From positions 1 to 17,073 of the forward strand of contig DATBMA010000022.1 of NCBI GenBank assembly GCA_036555105.1: a stretch of DNA of 17,073 nucleotides, read 5' to 3'. This document shows positions 8,059 through 14,953 of this stretch, in pieces (position 1 is the stretch's first letter; every line of letters begins with the position of its first letter). This DNA is from DATBMA01 sp036555105 (GTDB lineage: Bacteria; Actinomycetota; Acidimicrobiia; Spongiisociales; ZC4RG35). The position numbers were made by a program, and so were the translations under genes. The notes beneath the pieces were generated by a model that saw nothing but the letters and a program-made list of their open reading frames with translations, made no database searches and was not told the DNA's origin.

Positions 8059-9981
8059 TCAGTTGGCAGTGGTGGTAGGCGGCTGAGTGGTGGAAGGCGT
8101 GGTAGTGGTCGTGGTGGTCGTCGTCGTTGTAGGGCAGCTGTTGTTGACCTTGCATGGTGCCACCTCGGTGATCTCCCGCCGCGGCGAATAGCGCACCACC
8201 CAGGTCCGCTCGGTCACGTCGTCGCCGACGGTGATGCGGCGGGTCACTTCGACCGTGAACCCCTGAGCTGCGGTCTGCACGGTCTCTGACTCGTTGATCC
8301 CGAGTTCTGGGTTCCCGCGTATCAGTGGGTCGGGGGGCTCGGTGTAGGAATGCGGCTCGGTGGTCGTCGCCTCGACCTTGCGTGCCCCGGCCCCGCCCGA
8401 CTCGACCACGCGAATCGTCGTCTCACCGCCTCGCTGCTCGCCTCGCAAGAAGCGCCCGTCGTTGTCACCGTAGATCCGAACCGTGATCGAGGTGTCGGTG
8501 TACGAGGTCTTGATCAGCAACCCCGAATTCGTGTTGTTGCGGAATTTCAGATCCGGCTCGGGAAAGAAGAGAGTGGCCTCGATCCCGAGCGGGTAGCGGC
8601 TGAAGTAGAAGCTGTGCGGCTTGTGGGAGACGTCCTGGTATCCACCCCAGAAGACGGCGTTGTAGAGGGTGGTGGTGAACTGGCTGGTCCCACCACCGAC
8701 GGAAGGCACCAACTCACCGCCCTCGATCCCAGGAGCTTCCACGTAACCCTCTTCGAGGGTCCGCTCGCCGACATATTCGTTGAGTGAGAAGGTCTGCCCA
8801 GGCCTCAGAAGGGCCCCGTCGGTCTCATCGGCAATGAGCTGGATGTTTGTGACCCGCGGCTGGTTGGGGTCGTAGTAGGTGGTGAATTGGGATACCAGGT
8901 GGTGGATGTTGAGGGCCTCGAGCTCCTCAGTAGTGGTCTCCGGGTCCGCTCCCTCCACGATCGGCAGAAAACCGTTGCGGCCGCTCGACTGGGAGGCAGC
9001 CAGCATCTGATCGATGGTCTGCCTGGTGTCGATCAGAGTCCCCTTCCTGCCGGGGATCACCGAAACCCGGAAGTCGCCGACGCTGAACGTGGCGTCGACC
9101 GGCGCTTCCTCCAGGTCGGCCCGCACGTCGTCCAGCAGTCCATTGACCCGTTCTTCGTCGAACCCGAAGATCACACCCTGTGAGTCGACCGTCACGATGA
9201 GGGCGCTGGCCAGCTGCTCCGGGGAGAAGGTGAGGGTCCGCTCCTGCTCGGCGTTGATCAGCTGAATCGGGTCCGACAGGATCTCTTCCGTCGTCACCAC
9301 CGCCGCATCGATGTCGGCATTCGTCATGGTCGGGATGTGAATCGTGGTCGGCAGGGTGGTAGTCGTGCGGGTGAGCTCAGACAGCGAGGCGAGGATCAGG
9401 CTTGGTGCCACCGACCGGTCGATGTACTCGCCGGCCCGGGGGTAGACGGCGTGTGGGACCGTGCCCGCGAGCTCCACCCCGCCCTCGAAGGGTGGGTTGC
9501 CGACTGCCAGCTCATCCCAGCTGGTGAGAACCGTTTCGAGGGCGGCACTGTCGAGGGTGGCCTGGAGCGGCAACTCCACGGGAGTGAATATATGGCCGAG
9601 CCACCAACCGAACTGTTCGAATGCATTGCCCTCGCGTCCGATCAGCATCGCCCGGCGGGCGATGTCGTTCTCGTCGAGATCGAAGCCGATGCTCTGCGGC
9701 TCGAGCTCGAGCGGCTGCTCGTTGACTTGAAAGGGAGCGCGCTCCTCGATCAGGCGCGTCTCGAGGCCGACCGCGGCGGTCGCCGCCTGGTCCGAAGTGA
9801 GGCCTCCGAGCTCGACGTCCCCGACGGTCACAGAGCCGATCACCTTCCCGGCCGATGCAGCCCGATGGATCCCATAGATGGCGAGGATGGCGCCGATCAC
9901 TCCGACCGCGACGAAGAGGATCAGTCGCTGCCGCTGGTGCGGTGAGGTGGTGGCCTGGTCGGGGCGCGTCTGCACGGACAT
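8059..9981 (-). CDS. VanW-domain membrane-anchored cell-wall protein
   Basis: 640 residues from ATG 9981; a TTG at 10026 would add 15 Pro-rich residues and is less likely. After a basic N-terminus is one membrane segment (about 20-37, 'LILFVAVGVIGAILAIYG'). Two stretches around 55-180 and 235-340 look like the repeated putative peptidoglycan-binding domains that precede VanW. The VanW domain spans about 385-505, with 'LLRPGQTFSLNEYVG', 'GGGTSQFTTTLYNAVFWGG' and 'HSFYFSRYPLGIEATLFFP'. A G5-like beta module follows (about 575-607). Two Cys (610 and 616) flank a short loop before a tail of consecutive Thr and Thr/Pro, likely a wall-spanning or glycosylated end. VanW proteins are linked to cell-wall metabolism, but the biochemical role is unsettled. 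The 3' end is 6 bases from the previous gene. Confidence 0.9.
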   Translation of the reverse strand: MSVQTRPDQATTSPHQRQRLILFVAVGVIGAILAIYGIHRAASAGKVIGSVTVGDVELGGLTSDQAATAAVGLETRLIEERAPFQVNEQPLELEPQSIGFDLDENDIARRAMLIGREGNAFEQFGWWLGHIFTPVELPLQATLDSAALETVLTSWDELAVGNPPFEGGVELAGTVPHAVYPRAGEYIDRSVAPSLILASLSELTRTTTTLPTTIHIPTMTNADIDAAVVTTEEILSDPIQLINAEQERTLTFSPEQLASALIVTVDSQGVIFGFDEERVNGLLDDVRADLEEAPVDATFSVGDFRVSVIPGRKGTLIDTRQTIDQMLAASQSSGRNGFLPIVEGADPETTTEELEALNIHHLVSQFTTYYDPNQPRVTNIQLIADETDGALLRPGQTFSLNEYVGERTLEEGYVEAPGIEGGELVPSVGGGTSQFTTTLYNAVFWGGYQDVSHKPHSFYFSRYPLGIEATLFFPEPDLKFRNNTNSGLLIKTSYTDTSITVRIYGDNDGRFLRGEQRGGETTIRVVESGGAGARKVEATTTEPHSYTEPPDPLIRGNPELGINESETVQTAAQGFTVEVTRRITVGDDVTERTWVVRYSPRREITEVAPCKVNNSCPTTTTTTTTTTTPSTTQPPTTTAN

Positions 9982-10053
9982 GGGAGGGTGCGGCGGGAGT
10001 TTAGGGAGGTATGGCCTCAAGCCCAAAGATCGAACCCGTGAGGCTCCGACTCA

Positions 10054-10059
10054 TAGGAT
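10054..10059 (+). promoter_or_regulatory. -10 box of a probable leaderless nuclease promoter
   Basis: TAGGAT ends 6 bases before the ATG at 10066. TCGAAC at 10030-10035 sits 18 bases further upstream and is an acceptable weak -35. The region is shared with the divergent VanW gene, which begins at 9981. Confidence 0.5.
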
Positions 10060-10065
10060 CGAGCG

Positions 10066-10836
10066 ATGATCCGCTTCCCGCCGGTGACGTCCGGGGCGGA
10101 CCTCAAGATCTCCGCCACGACGTTCACCACCTTTTCACAATGCCCGGGCGCGGCCGAGGCGAGGCTGCAAGGCGTCTACGGGCCGAGCAGCCGCGCATCT
10201 TTCTCCGGAGGCCTGGCGCACGCTCTCTTCGCCCGGCACTTGAACAGCGGGCCGATCGAAGACGTGGGACAGGCGGCCAGGGAGGCGATCGGTTCAGGGC
10301 TCAATCCACAGTTGGCGGATGTTCGCCTCAAGCCTTCCGAGCTGAACGAGGTGATCCGGGAGGTGGGGGCCCTCTACGAGCGGTTTCGGCGTCTCCAGCT
10401 GGACGATTTCGAGGACGCCGAGGTCGACGTCGAGGCGTCTCCGGCCGAGGGGGTGCAGCTGGTGGGTCGGATCGACGCAGTCTTCCGCCAGCCCGGCCAG
10501 CCGCCCTTGCTGCGGGATTGGAAGAGCGGGAACCTGGGTGAGCCCGAGATCCAGCTGGGTTTCTACGGACTGGTCTGGGCGCTGGCTCGCGACGAGGTCC
10601 CAGCGGAGATGGAAGCTGTCTCGGTGGCGACGGGAGAGCGACGGCGGACCGTTCCCACCGAAGCCGACCTCGAGAAGGTGGCGGGCCGGGTCGCCACGAT
10701 GGTGAGCGCCGTCAGGCAGGCTTGGGCCACGGCCGCCAGCCTCGATCGGGTGGGCGGCCCATGGTGCAGGTACTGCCCGCTCCTCTCCGACTGTCGGGAG
10801 GGAGCCGCTGCCGTCAAGCTGCTTTCCGCCGAGTGA
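10066..10836 (+). CDS. RecB/Cas4-like PD-(D/E)XK nuclease with predicted Fe-S cluster
   Basis: 256 residues, a standalone nuclease domain. Motifs appear in the family order: Cys26 in 'FSQCP', the G-x-x-H motif at 49-52 ('GLAH'), Asp137 in 'GRIDAVF', Asp151 and Lys153 in 'RDWKSG', the Q-x3-Y motif Q163/Y167 ('QLGFY'), then C234, C237 and C243 in 'CRYCPLLSDC'. One early Cys plus C-x2-C-x5-C near the end is the arrangement that holds a 4Fe-4S cluster in AddB, Cas4 and similar nucleases. All catalytic residues are present, so an active Mg-dependent DNA exonuclease is predicted. No helicase domain and no cas genes are nearby, so the class is the standalone actinobacterial RecB-family exonuclease, probably in DNA repair. 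The stop is 1 base from the end of the convergent gene. Confidence 0.85.
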   Translation: MIRFPPVTSGADLKISATTFTTFSQCPGAAEARLQGVYGPSSRASFSGGLAHALFARHLNSGPIEDVGQAAREAIGSGLNPQLADVRLKPSELNEVIREVGALYERFRRLQLDDFEDAEVDVEASPAEGVQLVGRIDAVFRQPGQPPLLRDWKSGNLGEPEIQLGFYGLVWALARDEVPAEMEAVSVATGERRRTVPTEADLEKVAGRVATMVSAVRQAWATAASLDRVGGPWCRYCPLLSDCREGAAAVKLLSAE

Positions 10837-10837
10837 G

Positions 10838-12052
10838 CTATCCCGCCTGAGGATGGAGCTCGATGACCTCGGCTCGAGGCCCGCCCAACTCGCGCTCGAG
10901 GTCGCCCGCCAGGGAAAGCAGGTCGGCCCGCATGTCCCCGAACGACTCTCGCACTCGCTCGACCGACTTGATCACCTCGGTCAGGGCTGCCCGTTGCGAT
11001 GCGAACCTGGCGGCAAAGGCCTGGAGGCGCTGGAGCTGATCGGCCACGGCCTTGCGGTCGAGGTTGGTGGACCACTCGGTCAGGGCGGAAACCGCCCAGC
11101 GGACAGCCACCGACAGGAGAGTCCCCTCCCCGTCGTCGACCACCAGTAGCCGGTTCCCGTAGAGGTTGAAGTTGCCGACCTCGGCCGGAAACGCTTGCCG
11201 GGCGGAAACGCAGATGGCGAACTCGGCCCGGCGGTTTCTCATCGCCCGGTCGAGCTCGGCCAGGATCCCTCCAGTCCCGTTCAGGGTCAGGCTCTGAACA
11301 TTCTTGGCCTCGATCACCAGGCGGCGGCCGTTGCAGAGCTCTATCACGTGATCCCCCACCAATCCCGCTCCCACCTCACCGGTGGTGCGGCCGGTGTGCT
11401 CGACGATGGCGCCGATGGGCTCCGCCAGCCGGCGAAGCACGGAGTCCACAGACTGCTCGAACTCAAAGCCCTTGGCGGTGCCTCGTTCGCTTTCCAGGCG
11501 CCGACCTCGCTCTTGGGCCAGGCTGTCGCGAAGCCCGGCCAGCTCCTCCCGCACCGCCCCCAGGGCGGCAGCCAGGTGAGAGCCAGACTCCGGCGCAAGC
11601 ATCAGCTCGAGCCTTTGCTGCAGGCTCCCTCCATCGGCGAAGAAGCCCTCGAGCGACGCCAGCAGGCGGCCACTGTGACTGCCTGGTAGATCGGGATCCA
11701 GATACTGGCCGAGTTGGTCGCGGTAACGGCCCAGATGGTCGAGGGCGCTGCTGAGGATCGAGTCTCGCCGGCCGGTATCGAGTTGGCGCCCGATGTGATC
11801 GACCAGCCCCTCGAAGCGGCGTTCGGCTACGTCGGCGGCGGTGCCGAAGCTGCGGCGCACATGCAGGTCCAGTTCCGAGAGGTCCAGGCCGAGGCGCATC
11901 GCCCCGATCCCGGCCGCACCGACCGAGAGCATGCGGGCCAGTGTCTGCTCGAGCGTGCCGTCCGCCGACTCCCGCAGCCCTGCAGCCACGACCCGGTCTT
12001 CGACCATCAGGTGGTCGATCGTCACCTGGTCTCCGTCCACATGGATTGCCAT
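10838..12052 (-). CDS. Coiled-coil protein with PD-(D/E)XK nuclease-like core (RmuC/DUF2130-like)
   Basis: 404 residues from ATG 12052. The frame is open to 12178, but the upstream 42 codons look non-coding and a TACTTT box ends 7 bases before this ATG. Residues 1-160 are helical and unassigned. 160-195 is Glu/Arg/Leu-rich and probably coiled coil. 195-325 looks like a restriction-endonuclease fold: E199 in 'GFEFEQSV', D234 in 'VGDHVIEL', E248 and K250 in 'LVIEAKNV', matching the E...D...E-x-K core. 330-392 is a second helical, coiled-coil-like stretch. Coiled coil plus such a core recalls RmuC and DUF2130 proteins, which act on DNA ends or limit rearrangement. I did not recognise the exact family, and nuclease activity is inferred from spacing of a few residues. 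It is divergent from the GTPase pair. Confidence 0.6.
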   Translation of the reverse strand: MAIHVDGDQVTIDHLMVEDRVVAAGLRESADGTLEQTLARMLSVGAAGIGAMRLGLDLSELDLHVRRSFGTAADVAERRFEGLVDHIGRQLDTGRRDSILSSALDHLGRYRDQLGQYLDPDLPGSHSGRLLASLEGFFADGGSLQQRLELMLAPESGSHLAAALGAVREELAGLRDSLAQERGRRLESERGTAKGFEFEQSVDSVLRRLAEPIGAIVEHTGRTTGEVGAGLVGDHVIELCNGRRLVIEAKNVQSLTLNGTGGILAELDRAMRNRRAEFAICVSARQAFPAEVGNFNLYGNRLLVVDDGEGTLLSVAVRWAVSALTEWSTNLDRKAVADQLQRLQAFAARFASQRAALTEVIKSVERVRESFGDMRADLLSLAGDLERELGGPRAEVIELHPQAG

Positions 12053-12059
12053 GACCCTG

Positions 12060-12065
12060 AAAGTA
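12060..12065 (-). promoter_or_regulatory. -10 box of a probable leaderless promoter
   Basis: Read on the minus strand this is TACTTT, followed by exactly 7 bases and the ATG at 12052. It supports that ATG over the upstream in-frame starts. A weak TTGGGA -35 candidate lies 20 bases upstream (12091-12086). Confidence 0.5.
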
Positions 12066-12128
12066 GGAGGCGGGTGGGACATTTTTCCCAACTTCGACCA
12101 GGTCCGGGGGAAGGAGACGCCTGCGTGC

Positions 12129-12134
12129 GAGAAT
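12129..12134 (+). promoter_or_regulatory. Possible extended -10 before the GTPase pair
   Basis: GAGAAT, preceded by TGC to give an extended -10 pattern, ends 7 bases before the GTG at 12142. The first base departs from TANNNT. It is listed because the spacing equals that of the other leaderless candidates. Confidence 0.25.
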
Positions 12135-12141
12135 CGAGGCG

Positions 12142-12861
12142 GTGGGAGTGACGGATGTGGCCGAATCGAGCGCCGCAAGCCTGCGCGCCCCCCTCTCGGG
12201 GAAGGGCCGGAGCCGGAAGGAAGAGCCGCCCCTGTTGGTGGTTCTGCTAGGCCCGACCGGGAGCGGCAAGTCGACCCTTCTGAACTCGCTGGCGCAGGAC
12301 CTGGTGAGCGCCGCCGGGGTCATGCGGCCGACCTCCGATCGGCTGGTCGTGTGGTCCCAGGCGGGCAGCCGCCGACCCGAGGAGGGATCGTTGGCAGGGC
12401 TTCGGGCCGAATCGGCGGCGGGGAGCGATGTGCTTCTGCAGAGGCTGGCGATCGTCGACACCCCCGACCTCGATTCCGACATCACCGCGCACCGTGAGCT
12501 CGCCTTGGAGGCGGCAGACCGGAGCGAGGGCCTGGTGTTCGTCGTCAGCCCGGTGCGATACGCCGACGCCGCGCTCTGGTCGGCAGTGGAAGGACTGGCC
12601 GTCACCCGCAAGCCGATACTCTTCGTCCTCAACCGCGCAACGCCGGATACGGCGGCAGCAACCGCGGGCCTCTCCGCCATGATCGAGCATCGTCTCCGAG
12701 GAGTGCCGGATCCGCTCGAGGTGCCCGAGCTGCGACCCTCCCGCGTCATCCTCCCGGCACCAATCGTCAGCGGGCTCCGATCACATCTGATGGGGTGGGG
12801 GAGGCGGTCCAACGCCATCCGTCGCATGGTCAGGGCCGCAGCCGAAACCAATCATGCGTGA
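12142..12861 (+). CDS. P-loop GTPase, first of a tandem pair (YfjP/dynamin-like)
   Basis: 239 residues from GTG 12142; a GTG at 12148 is an alternative. Walker A 'GPTGSGKS' is at 37-44, a G2-type 'RPTSD' at 62-66, and G3 'DTPD' at 106-109. The G4 position reads 'NRAT' (164-167) in place of N-K-x-D, so the guanine-specifying Asp is missing. Pattern and neighbour resemble the paired GTPases of actinobacteria, where the first member has 'G.LRPTT' after the P-loop. Those larger relatives usually have helical or membrane parts; this protein has only the G domain and a short basic tail, with no membrane segment. It may bind nucleotide weakly or rely on its partner. Its end overlaps the next gene by 8 bases, so the two are in one operon and probably translationally coupled. 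Confidence 0.72.
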   Translation: MGVTDVAESSAASLRAPLSGKGRSRKEEPPLLVVLLGPTGSGKSTLLNSLAQDLVSAAGVMRPTSDRLVVWSQAGSRRPEEGSLAGLRAESAAGSDVLLQRLAIVDTPDLDSDITAHRELALEAADRSEGLVFVVSPVRYADAALWSAVEGLAVTRKPILFVLNRATPDTAAATAGLSAMIEHRLRGVPDPLEVPELRPSRVILPAPIVSGLRSHLMGWGRRSNAIRRMVRAAAETNHA

Positions 12862-14029
12862 CGGCCTCATTCGGGTGTTGGACACCTTTGATCGGGCGGC
12901 GGCGGCATGCGCCGTGGTGCCCGGCCTGCTCCCGGAGAGGGCAGCCGAGACCGCGGGGCGCATCAGGCGACGCCTTGGCCTCACCGATCGAACCGTGGTC
13001 GCGGCCATCGCCGGCGGCACCGGGTCGGGCAAGTCGAGCCTGCTGAATGCCTTGGTAGGAGACGAGCTGGCCATGACCGGGCCACGCCGCCCCACGACCG
13101 AGAGAGCTCTGGCAGCTGTCTCCGACGACAGCGAGCCAGGTTTGATCGTCATGCTCGACCAGCTCGGCATCGATCGCACCGTCGCGACAGGGTTGCCGGA
13201 CCGCCTTGCCTTGATCGACCTCCCCGACACGGACTCGACCGTCGCCCAGCATCGGATGATCGTCGAGGACCTGTTCCCTCATCTCGACCTGGTGGTGTGG
13301 GTGGTCGATCCGGAGAAGTACCACGACCGGGTATGGCACGACCGCTGGCTGCGGCCGCACGCCGACCTCTATGAGCGATTTCGCTTCGTGCTCAACCAGA
13401 CCGACCGGCTCAGCCCCGCTGAGGTCGCCGACATCACGATCGACCTGACCTCGGCCCTGGAAGCCGATGGGATCGAGTCGCCCCGTGTGGTCATCGCTGC
13501 AGCCGACCCGCCGCTCGGCCCCCCGGTCGGTGCGGACGCCCTGCTCGAGGAATTCGAACGGGTGGCCACCGCCAAGGAGACGGCGCTCGAACGGATGCGG
13601 GTCGACCTGGCCGCGGCTACCAAGGAAATGATCAGGGCCACGACCTTCGATCTCGTTGGGTGGGAGGAGGTCGTGACAATCGCCGCTGGCCGGATAGCCG
13701 GCGGGGATGCGAGCGGTGCCGAGACGGTCCTGCAGGCGTTCGTAGACGATCGCAAGGCCGATCTCCCTGAGCTGGAAGGAGCGAGCTCAGGGTGGGGTGA
13801 GGTGGTGGCAGGGTTGGCACCGCCCCGGCGTCGCTGGTGGCAGCGCCGCCGCCCGACCGATCCGGAGGCGAACCGAATTGCCTTGGATCAGGCCCTCACT
13901 CCCGGCTTGCGTCGGCGGCTGGCGCCGCGAGCCGCGGCCAGGGCAGCGGTCGCCGAGCTCCAGCTGGACCTGATCCGCCTCGAACCTGCCCCCGTCGCTT
14001 CAACGGGTCCGGGGAACGATCACCCTTAG
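12854..14029 (+). CDS. P-loop GTPase, second of a tandem pair (YfjP/dynamin-like)
   Basis: 391 residues. Walker A 'GGTGSGKS' at 54-61, G2 'RPTTER' at 79-84, G3 'DLPD' at 122-125 and a complete G4 'NQTD' at 181-184 make a full GTPase domain. 'GPRRPTTE' after the P-loop is characteristic of the YfjP-like group related to Era and dynamin-like proteins. An N-terminal helical stretch (1-45) precedes the G domain. The C-terminal 200 residues are mainly helical, with a strongly basic patch, 'RRRWWQRRR' (326-334), but no hydrophobic membrane helix. Loss of the membrane part seen in many relatives suggests a soluble or peripheral protein. It starts inside the end of the first GTPase gene, and its last 30 bases overlap the 3' end of the convergent lipid kinase gene. 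Confidence 0.78.
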   Translation: MRDGLIRVLDTFDRAAAACAVVPGLLPERAAETAGRIRRRLGLTDRTVVAAIAGGTGSGKSSLLNALVGDELAMTGPRRPTTERALAAVSDDSEPGLIVMLDQLGIDRTVATGLPDRLALIDLPDTDSTVAQHRMIVEDLFPHLDLVVWVVDPEKYHDRVWHDRWLRPHADLYERFRFVLNQTDRLSPAEVADITIDLTSALEADGIESPRVVIAAADPPLGPPVGADALLEEFERVATAKETALERMRVDLAAATKEMIRATTFDLVGWEEVVTIAAGRIAGGDASGAETVLQAFVDDRKADLPELEGASSGWGEVVAGLAPPRRRWWQRRRPTDPEANRIALDQALTPGLRRRLAPRAAARAAVAELQLDLIRLEPAPVASTGPGNDHP

Positions 14030-14923
14030 GGCGCCGGGGAGCAGTGCCAGGTCCGCTCGTCGTGCAGCGCCGATGAGCTCGCCATCGGCCTGTCCCATCA
14101 CCGGCGGGTCTGCCTCCATCGTCAGCGACCTGACCCCGGTCCAGACTTGGAGCTTCCCACCCCCGAGGTCCCGACCCCGCAGGAGACGGGTTATCACCGA
14201 AGGGACGGTGCCTACTCCCATCCCTTCGATGACGAGGACGTGCATCGGCTCGGGTGGTGTGGGGTGGAATCGCAATGGCACCCGCCCGAAGTAGGTATAG
14301 ACGTCCAGGAACTGAACGAGCACCGTGACCGCGTCGGCGGTTCGCTCGCCTGCCGTCACCCTGACGTTGGGCGGCCGTCCCCAAACCTTTCCGAACGCAG
14401 TCGACATGGCGTGGCGGGCGTAGTGCATGCCTCCGAAGCGATACTTGCGATAGGGCTCGGCTTCGGCCGAAGCGACCGTCTCCGCATCGAGCCCCCATCC
14501 TGCCGCAAACGCGGCAAACCGCCGCTGGCTCCCGTTGGCGTCCTGGCTGACGATCGACAGAAGGTCGTGGGCAGCCACTTCGTGGGCGCCGGCCACCAAG
14601 CGTGCCGCCGGGACTGCCGACTTGGGCAATCCCAACAGTCGGGCAAGGACGTTGGTGGTGCCCGCCGGCAGCACTGCCAGCGTCACATCGGTGTCGGCGA
14701 GCGACTGGGCGACGTGATGGACGATGCCGTCGCCGCCCATCGCCGCAACGACATCGACCCCATCCTGGGCGGCGCCGGCCGCGATGAGGCGGGCAGCCTC
14801 CGCCGAAGAAGGCCAGGCAGGCTCGACCTCGAAGCTGCGGCTGAGGATCCTGGCAACCGTCCGATGGTCTCCGCCGGTGAATTGTGACGAGGCCGGGTTG
14901 GCGATCAGCAGGAGCCTGGGCAA
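14000..14923 (-). CDS. Diacylglycerol kinase family lipid kinase
   Basis: 307 residues. The protein starts directly with the first strand 'LLLIANPAS', the expected beginning of the family. The start must be TTG at 14923, because an in-frame TAG stands five codons before it (14938-14936). 'MGGDGIVHH' (62-70) holds the ATP-binding GGDG, and 'LPAGTTNVLAR' (85-95) the second nucleotide-loop signature. Near the end 'GQADGEL' corresponds to the usual Q-x-DGE. These proteins phosphorylate diacylglycerol, sphingoid bases or related lipids at the inner membrane face; the substrate here cannot be told. It diverges from the DraG-like gene with only 30 bases between starts and converges on the GTPase gene with a 30-base overlap. 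Confidence 0.9.
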   Translation of the reverse strand: MPRLLLIANPASSQFTGGDHRTVARILSRSFEVEPAWPSSAEAARLIAAGAAQDGVDVVAAMGGDGIVHHVAQSLADTDVTLAVLPAGTTNVLARLLGLPKSAVPAARLVAGAHEVAAHDLLSIVSQDANGSQRRFAAFAAGWGLDAETVASAEAEPYRKYRFGGMHYARHAMSTAFGKVWGRPPNVRVTAGERTADAVTVLVQFLDVYTYFGRVPLRFHPTPPEPMHVLVIEGMGVGTVPSVITRLLRGRDLGGGKLQVWTGVRSLTMEADPPVMGQADGELIGAARRADLALLPGALRVIVPRTR

Positions 14924-14932
14924 GGGCGGCCG

Positions 14933-14942
14933 AGGCTACCCT
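14933..14942. promoter_or_regulatory. Overlapping divergent -10 boxes shared by two genes
   Basis: The sequence AGGCTACCCT contains TACCCT on the plus strand (14937-14942), 11 bases before the ATG at 14954, and TAGCCT on the minus strand (14938-14933), 9 bases before the TTG at 14923. The two hexamers share the central TA. The gap between the genes is only 30 bases, so both promoters must overlap here or lie inside the opposite gene. Confidence 0.45.
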
Positions 14943-14953
14943 CGCCGCTCGAA

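Noticed and set aside
8085..8134. GTGGT/GTCGT-rich low-complexity run resembling a microsatellite
   Set aside because: It encodes the Thr tail of the VanW protein using mixed ACC, ACG and ACT codons, so selection on protein sequence explains it.
9982..10026. TTG start adding 15 residues to the VanW protein
   Set aside because: The extension is Pro-rich, and the ATG at 9981 is followed by a normal basic N-terminus and membrane helix.
12053..12178. N-terminal extension of the coiled-coil nuclease gene
   Set aside because: The 42 upstream codons are Pro/Arg/Ser-rich, would overlap the divergent GTPase start, and contain the -10 box. ATG 12052 was chosen.
11463..12851. Long open frame of 462 codons on the minus strand across the GTPase and coiled-coil genes
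   Set aside because: It is Arg/Pro/Ser-rich with no domain pattern and runs antisense to a clear P-loop GTPase and out of frame with the coiled-coil gene. GC-rich DNA with few stops explains it.
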